Positions 25,927-34,779 of a stretch of DNA of 52,205 nt are shown one piece after another. Under the pieces are notes generated by a model. It saw only the letters and a program-made list of their open reading frames with translations, was not told where the DNA came from and did not search any database. Source of the stretch: Dehalococcoidales bacterium (GTDB lineage Bacteria > Chloroflexota > Dehalococcoidia > Dehalococcoidales > Fen-1064); the NCBI GenBank assembly GCA_035529395.1, contig DATKWT010000136.1, forward strand, positions 1 through 52,205. Direction: 5' to 3'. The translations under genes and the position numbers were made by a program. Each line of letters opens with the position of its first letter. Position 1 is the first letter of the stretch.

Positions 25927-26847
25927 TCAGCCAGTACCAATGAATTTGCTGACCAGTCCCCGAATCTCTGCCTCCGGCTCTATCTTCACATCAAACCAGT
26001 GGATGTGTTCATCCTTCAGTCGGAACCAGCTATACTGGTGGCGTACCAGCCGGTGCGTCTCAGTCTTCATTTGCTGAACAGCCTCGGTTAGACTCAGTTC
26101 ACCACGCAGGTACATGGTAATCTGCCGGTAGCCGATACCGGAGACGACCGGAGGAGCGGAGCCGTAGCCCATTTCTACCAGCTTCTTCACCTCATCAACC
26201 AGTCCTCGCTCAATCATGGTGTCAACCCTGGAATCAATCCGACGATACAATTCACCTCTATCTGTGGTCAGACCGATGATGAGCGTCTCATAAGACGGCA
26301 CCTGTTTACCACGTAGCTCCGATATAGGTGCCGAGGTACTGCGACTGACTTCGAGCGCCCTGATAACACGGCGGACGTTGCGCGGGTCAATCCTGTGAGC
26401 AGCCACAGGGTCAATCCTGACCAGTTCCTCGTACAGGCGGTGACCACCTGATTCGGCAGCCCGCTTTTCCATTTCCTGACGGAACCCGGCATCCGGCGGG
26501 ACACGCGGAATTCGCCAGCCTTCCACTACTGCCCGGACATAGAGACCGCTCCCACCGACGAGAAATGGCAATTGTCCGCGCCGGTGAATATTATCGATTG
26601 CTTCGCAGGCAATTTGCTGGTACCGGGCAAGGCTGAAATCCTCGTCGGGATTGATTATGTCAAGAACATGATGCCGCACCAGGGATTGCTCTTCCGGGCT
26701 GGGCCTGGCGGTGCCGATATCCATGTACCGGTATACCTGGCGGCTATCGGCACTGACTATCTCCCCGCTGAACTCCCCGGCCAGTTCGAGTCCCAGTCGG
26801 CTCTTGCCGACTCCGGTGGGGCCGACTATGACTACGAGACGCATCAT
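25927..26847 (-). CDS. miaA: tRNA dimethylallyltransferase
   Basis: 306 residues from an ATG at 26847. MiaA features: VVIVGPTGVGKSRLGLELA (P-loop), VSADSRQVYRYMDIGTARPS, DEDFSLARYQQIA, FLVGGSGLYVRAVVEGW and DPRNVRRVIRALEV. The C-terminal region has TETHRLVRHQYSWFR. It adds a dimethylallyl group to A37 of tRNAs reading UNN codons. It is the last gene of the dxs-pgk-apgM-tpiA-miaA run, so the isoprenoid precursor pathway (dxs) and the dimethylallyl consumer share a transcript. Confidence 0.96.
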   Translation of the reverse strand: MMRLVVIVGPTGVGKSRLGLELAGEFSGEIVSADSRQVYRYMDIGTARPSPEEQSLVRHHVLDIINPDEDFSLARYQQIACEAIDNIHRRGQLPFLVGGSGLYVRAVVEGWRIPRVPPDAGFRQEMEKRAAESGGHRLYEELVRIDPVAAHRIDPRNVRRVIRALEVSRSTSAPISELRGKQVPSYETLIIGLTTDRGELYRRIDSRVDTMIERGLVDEVKKLVEMGYGSAPPVVSGIGYRQITMYLRGELSLTEAVQQMKTETHRLVRHQYSWFRLKDEHIHWFDVKIEPEAEIRGLVSKFIGTG

Positions 26848-26908
26848 TCTCTGTCCCGGCAATACGTCACCGCTCGCCTGATACATACTCCTGCCGGTTG
26901 CCTGCCGA

Positions 26909-27703
26909 CTACCAGGGTATGAGGTCTTTGGTTGGCGGGTTGTTGGGGAAGAATATCTCTTCCGTCTGCCGGATAATGCTGGTGAACTGGTCCGCTTTCA
27001 GACTGGCCCCACCAACCAGGGCACCATCGATTTCAGACTGCTCCATGAACTCGGCGATGTTGTCTGCAGTAACGCTGCCACCGTAGAGAACGCGGGCGTC
27101 ATCGGCCATCTGCTGACCGTACAACTCGGCCAGCGTACTCCGGATAATCCGGACAGTATCATTGACCTGCTTACCATGGGCTGCCCTGCCCGTCCCTATC
27201 GCCCAGATAGGTTCGTAAGCGACAACCAGTTCGCCGGAGCAGTCCAGTCCGGCCAGCGCAGACCTCAGTTGTCCGGTAACGATATCATTGGTCTTGCCAG
27301 CCTCGTTCTCCTCCAGTTTCTCTCCAACGCACAGAATGGGCTTCAGACCGGCCTTCAATGCCGTACCCATCTTCTTGTTCACAACATCATCCGAATCACC
27401 AAAGTACTGCCGGCGCTCCGAGTGCCCGATGATGACATGCTCACAGAGGCCGACCAGCATCATTGGAGAGATTTCGCCGGTATAGGCCCCTTTTTCCTCG
27501 AAGTATATATTCTGCGCACCCAGCTTAATCGAAGTCCCCTTGAGCGCCTCCTTCACAGGCACCAGAGAGATAAACGGCGGGCAGACCACCACCTCTACGT
27601 CATACGCCCCACTGAGCCCCTTGCGTACCTGATTGACCAGTTCGACGCCCTCGCTCACCGTGGTATTCATCTTCCAGTTGCCGGCAATCATCGGCAAGCG
27701 CAT
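26909..27703 (-). CDS. tpiA: Triosephosphate isomerase
   Basis: 264 residues. MIAGNWKMNTT (substrate Asn and Lys), HVIIGHSERRQYFGD (catalytic His), VVAYEPIWAIGTGRAA (catalytic Glu) and LYGGSV with GALVGGASL for phosphate binding. It interconverts dihydroxyacetone phosphate and glyceraldehyde-3-phosphate. GGGGGTGA precedes the ATG. It lies between apgM and miaA on the same strand. Confidence 0.97.
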   Translation of the reverse strand: MRLPMIAGNWKMNTTVSEGVELVNQVRKGLSGAYDVEVVVCPPFISLVPVKEALKGTSIKLGAQNIYFEEKGAYTGEISPMMLVGLCEHVIIGHSERRQYFGDSDDVVNKKMGTALKAGLKPILCVGEKLEENEAGKTNDIVTGQLRSALAGLDCSGELVVAYEPIWAIGTGRAAHGKQVNDTVRIIRSTLAELYGQQMADDARVLYGGSVTADNIAEFMEQSEIDGALVGGASLKADQFTSIIRQTEEIFFPNNPPTKDLIPW

Positions 27704-27780
27704 TCTGTCACCCCCGAATAAGTTTACTGTCCCGGTCAGTTACACATAACGTCAGGCAATTACTGACAGGGAAAATACCT

Positions 27781-28998
27781 TCATGCCCCGAACTTGGCCA
27801 GCTTGAGAGCGTGGGCCATCGCCAGGGGCATTGTCTGTGTGGCCGGAAACCTCCCCAGCCCACCAACTACACAGGCCGACTCCGAGAACTCGGTGGCACG
27901 GTCCGGTCGACACCACGGTGAGTACAGGAGCACCGGTACCGGATGCCAGCTATGCGCTTTCAGCAGGGCCGGTGTCGAGTGGTCTCCGGTGACCACTATC
28001 ACTTCCGGTTGCAGACCGGTCAACTCAGGTAGAGCCTCATCGACTTGCTCGATGACCTTCACCTTCCGGTCGAAATCGCCATCTTCTCCGGCGGAATCGG
28101 TGGCCTTCACGTGGAGAAAGAAGAAGTCATAGGCAGCATATCTCTGCTTCAGGGTGCTGAACTCGTCCTCAATCGTAGGCCCGGTATCGAGAACGTCCAT
28201 GCCCACCAGCCTGGCCAGCCCGCGATACATGGGATAAGCGGCAATCGCTGCCGGCTTCAACTTGTATATCTCGGTCATAGTCTCAAAGTGAGGTTTCTCA
28301 GAGAAACCGCGCATGAGGACCATATTGGCGGGATGATGACTGGCAAGGACTTCCCCTGCCCGAATGACAAACTGGCTGGCGACTGCCGCCATCTTCCCAG
28401 CTGCCGGTGATAGAGCGGTGATAGCCACCGGAGCAAGTCCCACCTGCTGAGGGTCGGATTCTGTCACCTGAGGAGTAAGACCCTCCCCACGAAATACGGC
28501 TATAAAGCGGTGCTCTCTCACCGGACGTACAATTACAGTCACACCCTCAACTGTCAGGCCATCCAGTTGTTGGCACAGCTCAGTACACTTCTCGGTGGAT
28601 ATGCGGCCGGCACGGCGGTCTGTAACCAGCCCGGAACTGTCCACGGTGCAGAAGTTCCCCCGGGCGGCCACATCCTGTGGTTGCAGGTCAAAGTCTATCC
28701 CCACCGCCTCAAGTACCCCACGCCCGATGTCGGCAGTAAGCGGGTCATAGCCGAACAGAGCCGTGTGACCCGGGGCACTGCCCGGGGTTATACCGCGACC
28801 AACCGGGTCTGCCAACCCACATACACCCCTGGCTGCCAATGCATCAAGATTCGGTGTCCGCGCTGTCTCCAGTTCTGTCCTGCCGGTCTCCGGTCGGGGC
28901 AACCCGCCGATACCGTCCACGACCAGCAGCACAATCTTGCCGGGCGAAGATCTGGAAAGTTGTTTCATCAACTCCAGACTATCAACTCTGGTGCCCAC
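27781..28998 (-). CDS. apgM: 2,3-bisphosphoglycerate-independent phosphoglycerate mutase, archaeal type
   Basis: 405 residues from a GTG at 28998 preceded by AGGGGGTGAG; an ATG ten codons later (28968) is also possible. ApgM is of the alkaline phosphatase superfamily: KIVLLVVDGIGGLPRPETG and the nucleophile-containing GSAPGHTALFGYDP, then FFFLHVKATDSAGEDGD and VVTGDHSTPALLKAHSWHPVPV with the metal-binding Asp/His set. It interconverts 3- and 2-phosphoglycerate in glycolysis or gluconeogenesis. It follows pgk by 47 bp, and the two encode consecutive reactions. Confidence 0.95.
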   Translation of the reverse strand: MGTRVDSLELMKQLSRSSPGKIVLLVVDGIGGLPRPETGRTELETARTPNLDALAARGVCGLADPVGRGITPGSAPGHTALFGYDPLTADIGRGVLEAVGIDFDLQPQDVAARGNFCTVDSSGLVTDRRAGRISTEKCTELCQQLDGLTVEGVTVIVRPVREHRFIAVFRGEGLTPQVTESDPQQVGLAPVAITALSPAAGKMAAVASQFVIRAGEVLASHHPANMVLMRGFSEKPHFETMTEIYKLKPAAIAAYPMYRGLARLVGMDVLDTGPTIEDEFSTLKQRYAAYDFFFLHVKATDSAGEDGDFDRKVKVIEQVDEALPELTGLQPEVIVVTGDHSTPALLKAHSWHPVPVLLYSPWCRPDRATEFSESACVVGGLGRFPATQTMPLAMAHALKLAKFGA

Positions 28999-29045
28999 CT
29001 CACCCCCTTAGCCCCCTCTTTGATACGCGAATACCCCGTTGTAAC

Positions 29046-30242
29046 TCAGGTTTCCTCCCTGTCACGCAGTGCCTCTACTCCCGGCAAGGGCTCACCTCCA
29101 AGGAGTCTCAGTGAAGCCCCGCCGCCGGTGGAAATAAAGGTCATCTTTCCAGCAAGTCCCATGTTTGTCGCTATTTCAGCAGTGGAGCCGCCGCCGAGGA
29201 TTGTCGCCGCCTGGCTGCCAGCAATGAGCTTGGCCATGGCGCGCGTGCCTTCGGCGAACCGTGGTATCTCATAGACTCCCATTGGCCCGTTCCAGAATAT
29301 GGTACGACACCTGCGTAGCTCCTCGTAGAAAGCCTTCGTTGTCTGCGGACCGATATCAGCAATCCGTTGTGTCTTACCGATGTTCTCAACCTGTACTGTC
29401 ACTACACCAGACTCAGCATCAATGTCATCGGCAACAACCACGTCAATCGGCAACAGGAGATGCACTCCGCCATCGGACGCCTTTTGCATCAGGTTGTCTG
29501 CAGTCTCAAGCCGGTCTTCCTCGATGAGGGACTTGCCTACTTCATACCCCCTGGCCTTTAAGAAGGTAGCTGCCATGCCACCACCAATGAGCAAACAGTC
29601 TACTTTGGTCAGGATATTCTCCACCATACCAACCTTGTCGCTAACCTTGGCACCACCAAGAAGAGCGGCGAAGGGATGGGCAGGGTTCTCCAGTAGACCG
29701 CCGAGGGTGTTCAGCTCCTTCTCCAGAAGCATACCGGCAACCGCGGGCAGATGCTCGCTGATACGCACTATCGAGGTATGGCTACGGTGGGAGGTACCGA
29801 AGGCATCATTGACATACAGGTCGGCAAACCTTGCCAGGGCACGGGCGAAGATTGGACTGTCCCTTTCCTCGGAGGAATGGAAACGCAGGTTCTCCAGAAG
29901 GATGACATCCCCGCTCCTGAGAGTCTCTATCGATTTCTCCGTTTCCGCACCGATGCAGTTATTGGTTACTCCTACCTGCTTGCCAAGGAGCTGTGACAGC
30001 CGCTGGGCAACCACGGCAACCCGCAGTTTACTGTCTACCCTTCCCTCGGGTCGCCCCAGGTGAGTGGCCAGAATAACCCTGGCTCCCTGGTCAATGAGGT
30101 ACTGAATAGTGGGAAGTGTTGCCCGGATACGGCTGTCGTCAGTAATCGCCCCGGTCTTATCATCCAGAGGCACGTTGAAGTCAACCCGAACCAGTACCCG
30201 CTTGTCCCTGACTTCAACATCTCTGACCGTCAGCTTGCTCAT
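29046..30242 (-). CDS. pgk: Phosphoglycerate kinase
   Basis: 398 residues. VLVRVDFNVPLD at the N-terminus, ATHLGRPEG, LLENLRFHSSE, NDAFGTSHRSHTS, LGGAKVSDK, the nucleotide-binding GGGMAATFL and the C-terminal TILGGGSTAEIATN/ISTGGGASLRLLGG. It transfers phosphate between 1,3-bisphosphoglycerate and ADP. It stands 75 bp after dxs in the same transcript direction. Confidence 0.97.
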   Translation of the reverse strand: MSKLTVRDVEVRDKRVLVRVDFNVPLDDKTGAITDDSRIRATLPTIQYLIDQGARVILATHLGRPEGRVDSKLRVAVVAQRLSQLLGKQVGVTNNCIGAETEKSIETLRSGDVILLENLRFHSSEERDSPIFARALARFADLYVNDAFGTSHRSHTSIVRISEHLPAVAGMLLEKELNTLGGLLENPAHPFAALLGGAKVSDKVGMVENILTKVDCLLIGGGMAATFLKARGYEVGKSLIEEDRLETADNLMQKASDGGVHLLLPIDVVVADDIDAESGVVTVQVENIGKTQRIADIGPQTTKAFYEELRRCRTIFWNGPMGVYEIPRFAEGTRAMAKLIAGSQAATILGGGSTAEIATNMGLAGKMTFISTGGGASLRLLGGEPLPGVEALRDREET

Positions 30243-30317
30243 CTCTCACCCTGGACAGCAAAATCCCCGATGGTTGTTATCATGTGAACTGTGATTAAGT
30301 TGGCCCGATATTCGTGA

Positions 30318-32219
30318 TTAATGGATAACCTCAATACTACGTGTTGATGCTGCCTTCTGCTGAAGCACCGGGAACAGGTCCAGCACCTGCCGACCTATCC
30401 CTTCGGCATCCAGCCCATACCGTGAGCGAAGCACCGCCTGAGGACCGTGCTCAATAAACTCGTCAGGGAGCCCGATACATCTGACCTGGACATCGTCCAT
30501 ACCGGTCTTCTGAAAGAGGTCGGCCACGCTGCTGCCGAAGCCGCCGCTGAGAACATTCTCTTCAACAGTGATAACTCGCTTGACCCGACCGGCGACATCA
30601 ATCAGAAGCTCGGAGTCCAGGGGCTTGGCAAAGCGGGCATTAATTACGGTAGCCTCAATGCCGCTGGCTTCCAGCTTTTCAGCCGCTTTCATGGCCGGGT
30701 CTACCGTCGACCCGATAGCCACTATGGCAATATCATCTCCGTCTCTCATTACCTCACCCTTGCCGGTGGGGATAATATGCAACTTCTGGTCCATTTCTAC
30801 TCCCAGACCGGCACTTCGCGGGTACCGGACGGCCATCGGATGCGCTGACCTAGTTGCCGTGTAGAGCAGGTGCTGAAGTTCGTTCTCATCCTTGGGAGCA
30901 GCAACAATGAGATTCGGGACCATTGTCAGGTAGGAGATATCAAAGGTACCCTGGTGCGTCTTGCCATCATCGCCAACAATGCCGCCACGGTCAATGGCAA
31001 ACACCACCGGCAGGTCCTGAAGGCAGACATCATGGATTACCTGGTCAAAGGCGCGTTGCAGGAAAGTGGAGTATATGGAGACCACGGGGATGTAGCCCTG
31101 AGTGGCCAGTCCGGCAGCAAAGGTAACTGCATGCTGCTCGCAGATACCAACATCAAACACCCGGTCCGGAAATTCAGTGGCAACAATACTCAGGTGGCTC
31201 CCCTCCGGCATCGCCGGCGTAATCGCCACCAGCCGGGGCTCTTCCCGAGCCAATCGGAGTGTGGTCTGGGCAAATACCTCACTGTATGTCGGTGTCGAGT
31301 GAGCGGTGGTGTTATTAGCCGGTACGCCGTGGAAGTAAACGGCATTACCTTCAGCGGGAAGGTGGCCTTTCCCCTTGGTAGTAACCACATGTACCAAGAT
31401 TGGCCTGCGTCGGTAGTCCCTTGCCCGGGCCAGCACAGCCTCCAACTCTTGGATGTTGTGGCCATCCACCGGCCCCATATAAGTGAAGCCGAATTCCTCC
31501 CAGAGGACCGTTGGCATCATCAGTCCCTTCATGCCGTGCTCAACCTGTTTCCCTGCCCACCAGACCTTCTGGCCCCAGGGCAAATGGTCAAGAAGCCTCT
31601 TGCTTCTCTCCTTGGCACGGTGGTAGCGGTCGTCAAATCGGACCCGGCTGAGCAGTTTGGCCAGGGCTCCAACTGTTGGCGATATGGACATACCGTTATC
31701 ATTAAGGATGACGACCAGCCGTGAGGCCAGGTGCCCCACCTGATTCAGACCCTCAAGTGCCATCCCCCCGGTCACAGCGCCATCACCAATAACGGCGACT
31801 ACATCGTAATCATCGCCGGAGAGGTCGCGAGCAACCGCCATCCCCAGAGCCGCCGAAATCGAGGTACTGGCGTGACCGGCACCAAATGGGTCATGCTCGC
31901 TTTCAGTACGGCAGGTGTAACCGGACAAACCACCGAACTGCCGCAGGGTGGCAAAACTATCCTTCCTGCCGGTGAGCAGCTTGTGGGGATAAGCCTGATG
32001 CCCAACGTCCCAGACAATCTTGTCTCGCGGGCTATTGTATACACGGTGCAGTGCGATGGTCAGTTCGACCACGCCCAGATTGGAAGCGAGGTGGCCTCCA
32101 TTGTCAAAGACAACCGATACCAGCTTCTGGCGAATCTCGGAAGCTAACTCCTTGAGTTCGGGTTCGGTCAGCTTCTTCAGGTCCGTTGGGCTATTGATGC
32201 GGTCCAGATATTCGCTCAT
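30318..32219 (-). CDS. dxs: 1-deoxy-D-xylulose-5-phosphate synthase
   Basis: 633 residues from the ATG at 32219 (MSEYLDRINSPTDLKKL matches the family start). Motifs: VVELTIALHRVYN, WDVGHQAYPHKLLTGR, the thiamine diphosphate motif GDGAVTGGMALEGLN, GHNIQELEAVL, and EQHAVTFAAGLA with the catalytic glutamate of the transketolase fold. It condenses pyruvate and glyceraldehyde-3-phosphate, starting the MEP isoprenoid pathway. Two upstream in-frame ATGs lie in or before the promoter (-10 at 32236-32241), which excludes them as starts. First gene of the run ending in miaA. Confidence 0.97.
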   Translation of the reverse strand: MSEYLDRINSPTDLKKLTEPELKELASEIRQKLVSVVFDNGGHLASNLGVVELTIALHRVYNSPRDKIVWDVGHQAYPHKLLTGRKDSFATLRQFGGLSGYTCRTESEHDPFGAGHASTSISAALGMAVARDLSGDDYDVVAVIGDGAVTGGMALEGLNQVGHLASRLVVILNDNGMSISPTVGALAKLLSRVRFDDRYHRAKERSKRLLDHLPWGQKVWWAGKQVEHGMKGLMMPTVLWEEFGFTYMGPVDGHNIQELEAVLARARDYRRRPILVHVVTTKGKGHLPAEGNAVYFHGVPANNTTAHSTPTYSEVFAQTTLRLAREEPRLVAITPAMPEGSHLSIVATEFPDRVFDVGICEQHAVTFAAGLATQGYIPVVSIYSTFLQRAFDQVIHDVCLQDLPVVFAIDRGGIVGDDGKTHQGTFDISYLTMVPNLIVAAPKDENELQHLLYTATRSAHPMAVRYPRSAGLGVEMDQKLHIIPTGKGEVMRDGDDIAIVAIGSTVDPAMKAAEKLEASGIEATVINARFAKPLDSELLIDVAGRVKRVITVEENVLSGGFGSSVADLFQKTGMDDVQVRCIGLPDEFIEHGPQAVLRSRYGLDAEGIGRQVLDLFPVLQQKAASTRSIEVIH

Positions 32220-32235
32220 GCCTAAACCTGACTCC

Positions 32236-32264
32236 ATACTAGCAACGTCATGTTTTGATGTCAA
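32236..32264 (-). promoter_or_regulatory. Promoter of the dxs-pgk-apgM-tpiA-miaA operon
   Basis: On the minus strand: TTGACA (32264-32259), exactly 17 bp, then TAGTAT (32241-32236). Transcription should start near 32229, only about 10 nt before the dxs ATG at 32219, giving a very short leader. Confidence 0.8.
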
Positions 32265-32658
32265 GATATTGGGGGGATCGGCAAAGACGACAAGACCACA
32301 GACAGAGAATTAAGGGAAACAATTCGAGGCTAGTCAGGCGTGATTTGTTTTTCGAGTTATGGTAAGTAGAGGGAGAGCGTGCTCTACGGCAATTATGGTA
32401 AGTCTAGTGGGTGTTAATTATCCTCAATTATTACTATACCGTTTTTTCTATAGTTACCATACTTATATGCCCAACATTACCACCATGTATTCTTGAATAC
32501 CTTGTTGTATTTCTGCAACTGAGTAGCAGTATACCGAACGAGTACACCGACATAACGAGTACACCGACTTGACTACCCAAACCCCATTTGTTAGACTCCA
32601 CCAAGACCATAACCCTCCTACATAGTAAAATCACCTTTCAGAAACATCAAGGAGAAAC
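32265..32658. other. Intergenic region with short repeats, no gene seen
   Basis: 394 bp between the divergent dxs promoter and the membrane protein gene. AACGAGTACACCGAC occurs twice in tandem (32537-32551 and 32554-32568, 17-bp period). TTATGGTAAGT occurs twice (near 32358 and 32393). A 19-nt string at 32507-32525 also occurs at 25879-25897. No open frame with a ribosome site and protein-like content is visible. Confidence 0.6.
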
Positions 32659-33156
32659 GTGTCCCCGGAAGAGCTTCTCAATCTGGGTTTCGCCAAAGAG
32701 CTGGTAGTCCTCGTCACTTCAGCCCTGCCGATCCTCGAACTCCGCGGTGGTATCCCGGTGGCAATAGGCCTGTTTGACTTCTCATGGTATTACGCTCTGC
32801 TGCTGGCCGTCATCGGCAACCTCCTACCGGTACCCTTCATTCTGCTCTTCCTCAATTCAGCCACCCGGTTCCTCAGCAGAGTGCCCTTCTTCGACCGTAT
32901 CCTGACCTGGCTCTTCGAACGGACGCGCCGACGGGGAAGAATCATCGAAAAGTACAAAAGAATCGGCCTGGTACTTTTCGTTGCCATTCCCCTGCCGGTG
33001 ACCGGAGCCTGGACCGGTTCGCTGGCAGCCGTTCTCTTCGGGCTGCGATTCAGACATGCCATGCTGTCTATTTTCATCGGCGTATTGATTGCCGGAGCGA
33101 TTGTCACCTGCCTGTCCCTGTCCGGGCTTACGTTATATGGCATGTGGCAAGGTTAG
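32659..33156 (+). CDS. Small multi-drug export family membrane protein (COG2426 type)
   Basis: 165 residues from a GTG with AAGGAG 5 bp upstream. Four to five hydrophobic segments, with the family hallmark SALPILELRGGIPVAIG near the N-terminus, GNLLPVPFILLFLN, and after a basic loop (RTRRRGRIIEKYKRIG) the segment LVLFVAIPLPVTGAWTGSLAAVLFGL. The family is annotated as small multidrug export proteins from limited evidence; the transported substrate is uncertain. It is alone between the dxs promoter and the broken tRNA gene. Confidence 0.85.
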   Translation: MSPEELLNLGFAKELVVLVTSALPILELRGGIPVAIGLFDFSWYYALLLAVIGNLLPVPFILLFLNSATRFLSRVPFFDRILTWLFERTRRRGRIIEKYKRIGLVLFVAIPLPVTGAWTGSLAAVLFGLRFRHAMLSIFIGVLIAGAIVTCLSLSGLTLYGMWQG

Positions 33157-33205
33157 AATGAAACGGTAACATACTGTCGCAGGACACAGGATAACGACAA
33201 TTTCC

Positions 33206-33234
33206 TTGACTGCACTTCGTCTCGATGGTACATT
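33206..33234 (+). promoter_or_regulatory. Promoter of the broken tRNA-Arg gene
   Basis: TTGACT (33206-33211), 17-bp spacer, TACATT (33229-33234), 19 bp before the 5' end of the tRNA-like sequence. Spacing and position are those of a tRNA promoter. Confidence 0.6.
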
Positions 33235-33253
33235 AAGACTGACCGATGAGCCT

Positions 33254-33304
33254 GTCCCTGTAGCTCAGCTGGATGGAGCGGCTGCCTTCTAATTCTAGGC
33301 CAGG
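33254..33304 (+). pseudogene. Truncated tRNA-Arg(UCU) gene
   Basis: GTCCCTG-TA-GCTC-AGCTGGATG-GAGC is a complete 5' acceptor strand and D-arm. GCTGC followed by the loop CTTCTAA gives a UCU anticodon. The 3' side of the anticodon stem is altered (TTCT instead of the expected GCAGC), AGGCCAGG then resembles a variable region, and the T-arm and 3' acceptor strand are absent. The gene is cut and cannot make a tRNA. tRNA-Arg genes are common integration targets, so this is probably the left edge of an inserted segment. Confidence 0.75.
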
Positions 33305-33898
33305 TATGCCGATATGGATCGTTAGATACAAACTGGGACTTTTGTGTTAGTTGCCAAAACCTCGTTTTGAGGCTAAAGTGCTTTTTGGTGACATCCTGTC
33401 CTTTTTAGTTCGTCGCCTTTTTGTCGCCAACCATTGGTGCTTTTCACCAACGACTTTCAGTCTCGCTACCTAGTCCACGACCATTTATGTTCGAGGAGTC
33501 CGACGGATTGTCTGCTGGACCCTCGTTGTAGTCTGAAGCCAACAAAACAGTCTAATGTGACTTTGCTGTGCATTATAAGCTCTCGTTCAGTATGTAACGC
33601 TCTTGACATCTGCAGGTCTCAAATGAACGTGCCTCTTACTCTAATCGGGGTGTCGCAGGTTCAGCCTGCGAAGTCCGGCAAGCCACCCCTGCCGAGGTAT
33701 TCCAGGGCGGATCAGGATGTTAGGACATCAGGTCAACCGACGCTTTGATTGTCCCTCTCTTGGTAGGGGCAGCCATGGCAATTGCACTCAGGATTCAGTG
33801 CACTCACTGCGATATTAAGGGCAGCCACTTCACAGAAGGAGGAGAGGATACGAGAGTGACGTCATCGTGATCCGGTGCCATTCGCAGAGGTACCGGGA
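33305..33898. other. Non-coding stretch after the tRNA remnant
   Basis: About 590 bp with no frame that I can support. It has several T-rich runs, a repeated TCGCCTTTTTGTCGCC-like element near 33415-33425, and a hairpin CGCAGGTTCAGCCTGCG near 33655. Base composition is less even than in the flanking housekeeping genes, consistent with foreign or eroded DNA. Confidence 0.5.
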
Positions 33899-34582
33899 CT
33901 ATAATGCAAGACCTACCTGCCTCAGCCTGATGCACACCACCTGGTCTGGGACGTCAAACAGCCGAGCAAGTAGGTGAGAGAAGCCGGCCCCCTGCCATTG
34001 CCTCTTGAGGAGATCGGTGGGCACCAGGACATAGGACGCGAAGAGGTCGGCAAGGACCTCGTTGAAGGAAACTGGAGCACCTATCACTCTTCTGCATGGG
34101 AGGCAACTATAGTCATCCACCAGTACGTGGAATATCTCGTGGAAGAGGATGAACCTCCTTACGTAGAAAAGATCAGCAGCCCTCAGTTGTATTACCCACG
34201 CGTCCTTCAGGCGCCATACAGCGCCACGGCGCCTCATCAGTGGCAGTACACGGACCTCAACCGGGCATTGCTCATCAGCGTACTTCGCGATCAGTGACGA
34301 TACCGGAGCATGCTGGACTCCAGCTGTTTCCAGCAAACTCTCGGCAACTGACTCTACCAACTGAAGCGCCCTGCATCCTGTGACGGGTCCGATGGAAGCG
34401 AACTCTTCTGGTGTGCTCATCAGGATGCTGAGTAATCGCTCTACACACACCTTGCTGCTTTCCAGACACCACCCGCCACCAGCAGCCCATTCGCAGCGTC
34501 CCCACTCAGGGCACCGCATCGCGTCGCCTGTGTGAAGGAAGTTTTGCAGTTCGACTCGTGCTGTTTCAACTATCGTAGACAT
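33899..34582 (-). CDS. ImmA/IrrE-type metallopeptidase
   Basis: 227 residues from the ATG at 34582. The second half has ILFHEIFHVLVDD (HExxH zinc motif) and, 30 residues on, FNEVLADLFASYVLVP, giving the third ligand (Glu) and the family's conserved ADLFA-L-P segment. The N-terminal half is Cys-rich (CPEWGRCEW...GGGWCLE) and unusual. ImmA/IrrE peptidases often cleave phage- or island-encoded repressors; no repressor gene is adjacent, so the target is unknown. Its location beyond a broken tRNA fits a mobile-element origin. The ribosome site (GAAGG) is modest. Confidence 0.75.
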   Translation of the reverse strand: MSTIVETARVELQNFLHTGDAMRCPEWGRCEWAAGGGWCLESSKVCVERLLSILMSTPEEFASIGPVTGCRALQLVESVAESLLETAGVQHAPVSSLIAKYADEQCPVEVRVLPLMRRRGAVWRLKDAWVIQLRAADLFYVRRFILFHEIFHVLVDDYSCLPCRRVIGAPVSFNEVLADLFASYVLVPTDLLKRQWQGAGFSHLLARLFDVPDQVVCIRLRQVGLAL

Positions 34583-34779
34583 GTCTTTGAGACCTTCAGG
34601 GGTGACACATACGCGCAGGCGTACCGCTATCCACTCCCACTGGAATAACTGCTGGGAGTGGCGCGGTCCGAACACTGTCTGTTGGCGTCATCAAATGATG
34701 TCTGTATTTCGTCTGCCAACCTATCCGGCATGCGTATGGCGCATGCCTCGGCCCTACGCCGACCGTACGTGGAGTAGCA

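Noticed and set aside
30870-31724. 284-codon plus-strand open frame
   Set aside because: Antisense to dxs; no ribosome site and no recognisable domain.
33650-33675. Possible T-arm of the broken tRNA (GCAGGTTCAGCCTGC)
   Set aside because: The loop is the wrong size for a T-arm once the GTTC position is fixed, and no acceptor strand complementary to GTCCCTG follows.
33434-33748. 104-codon open frame after the tRNA remnant
   Set aside because: No ribosome site, no family resemblance and irregular composition; treated as non-coding.
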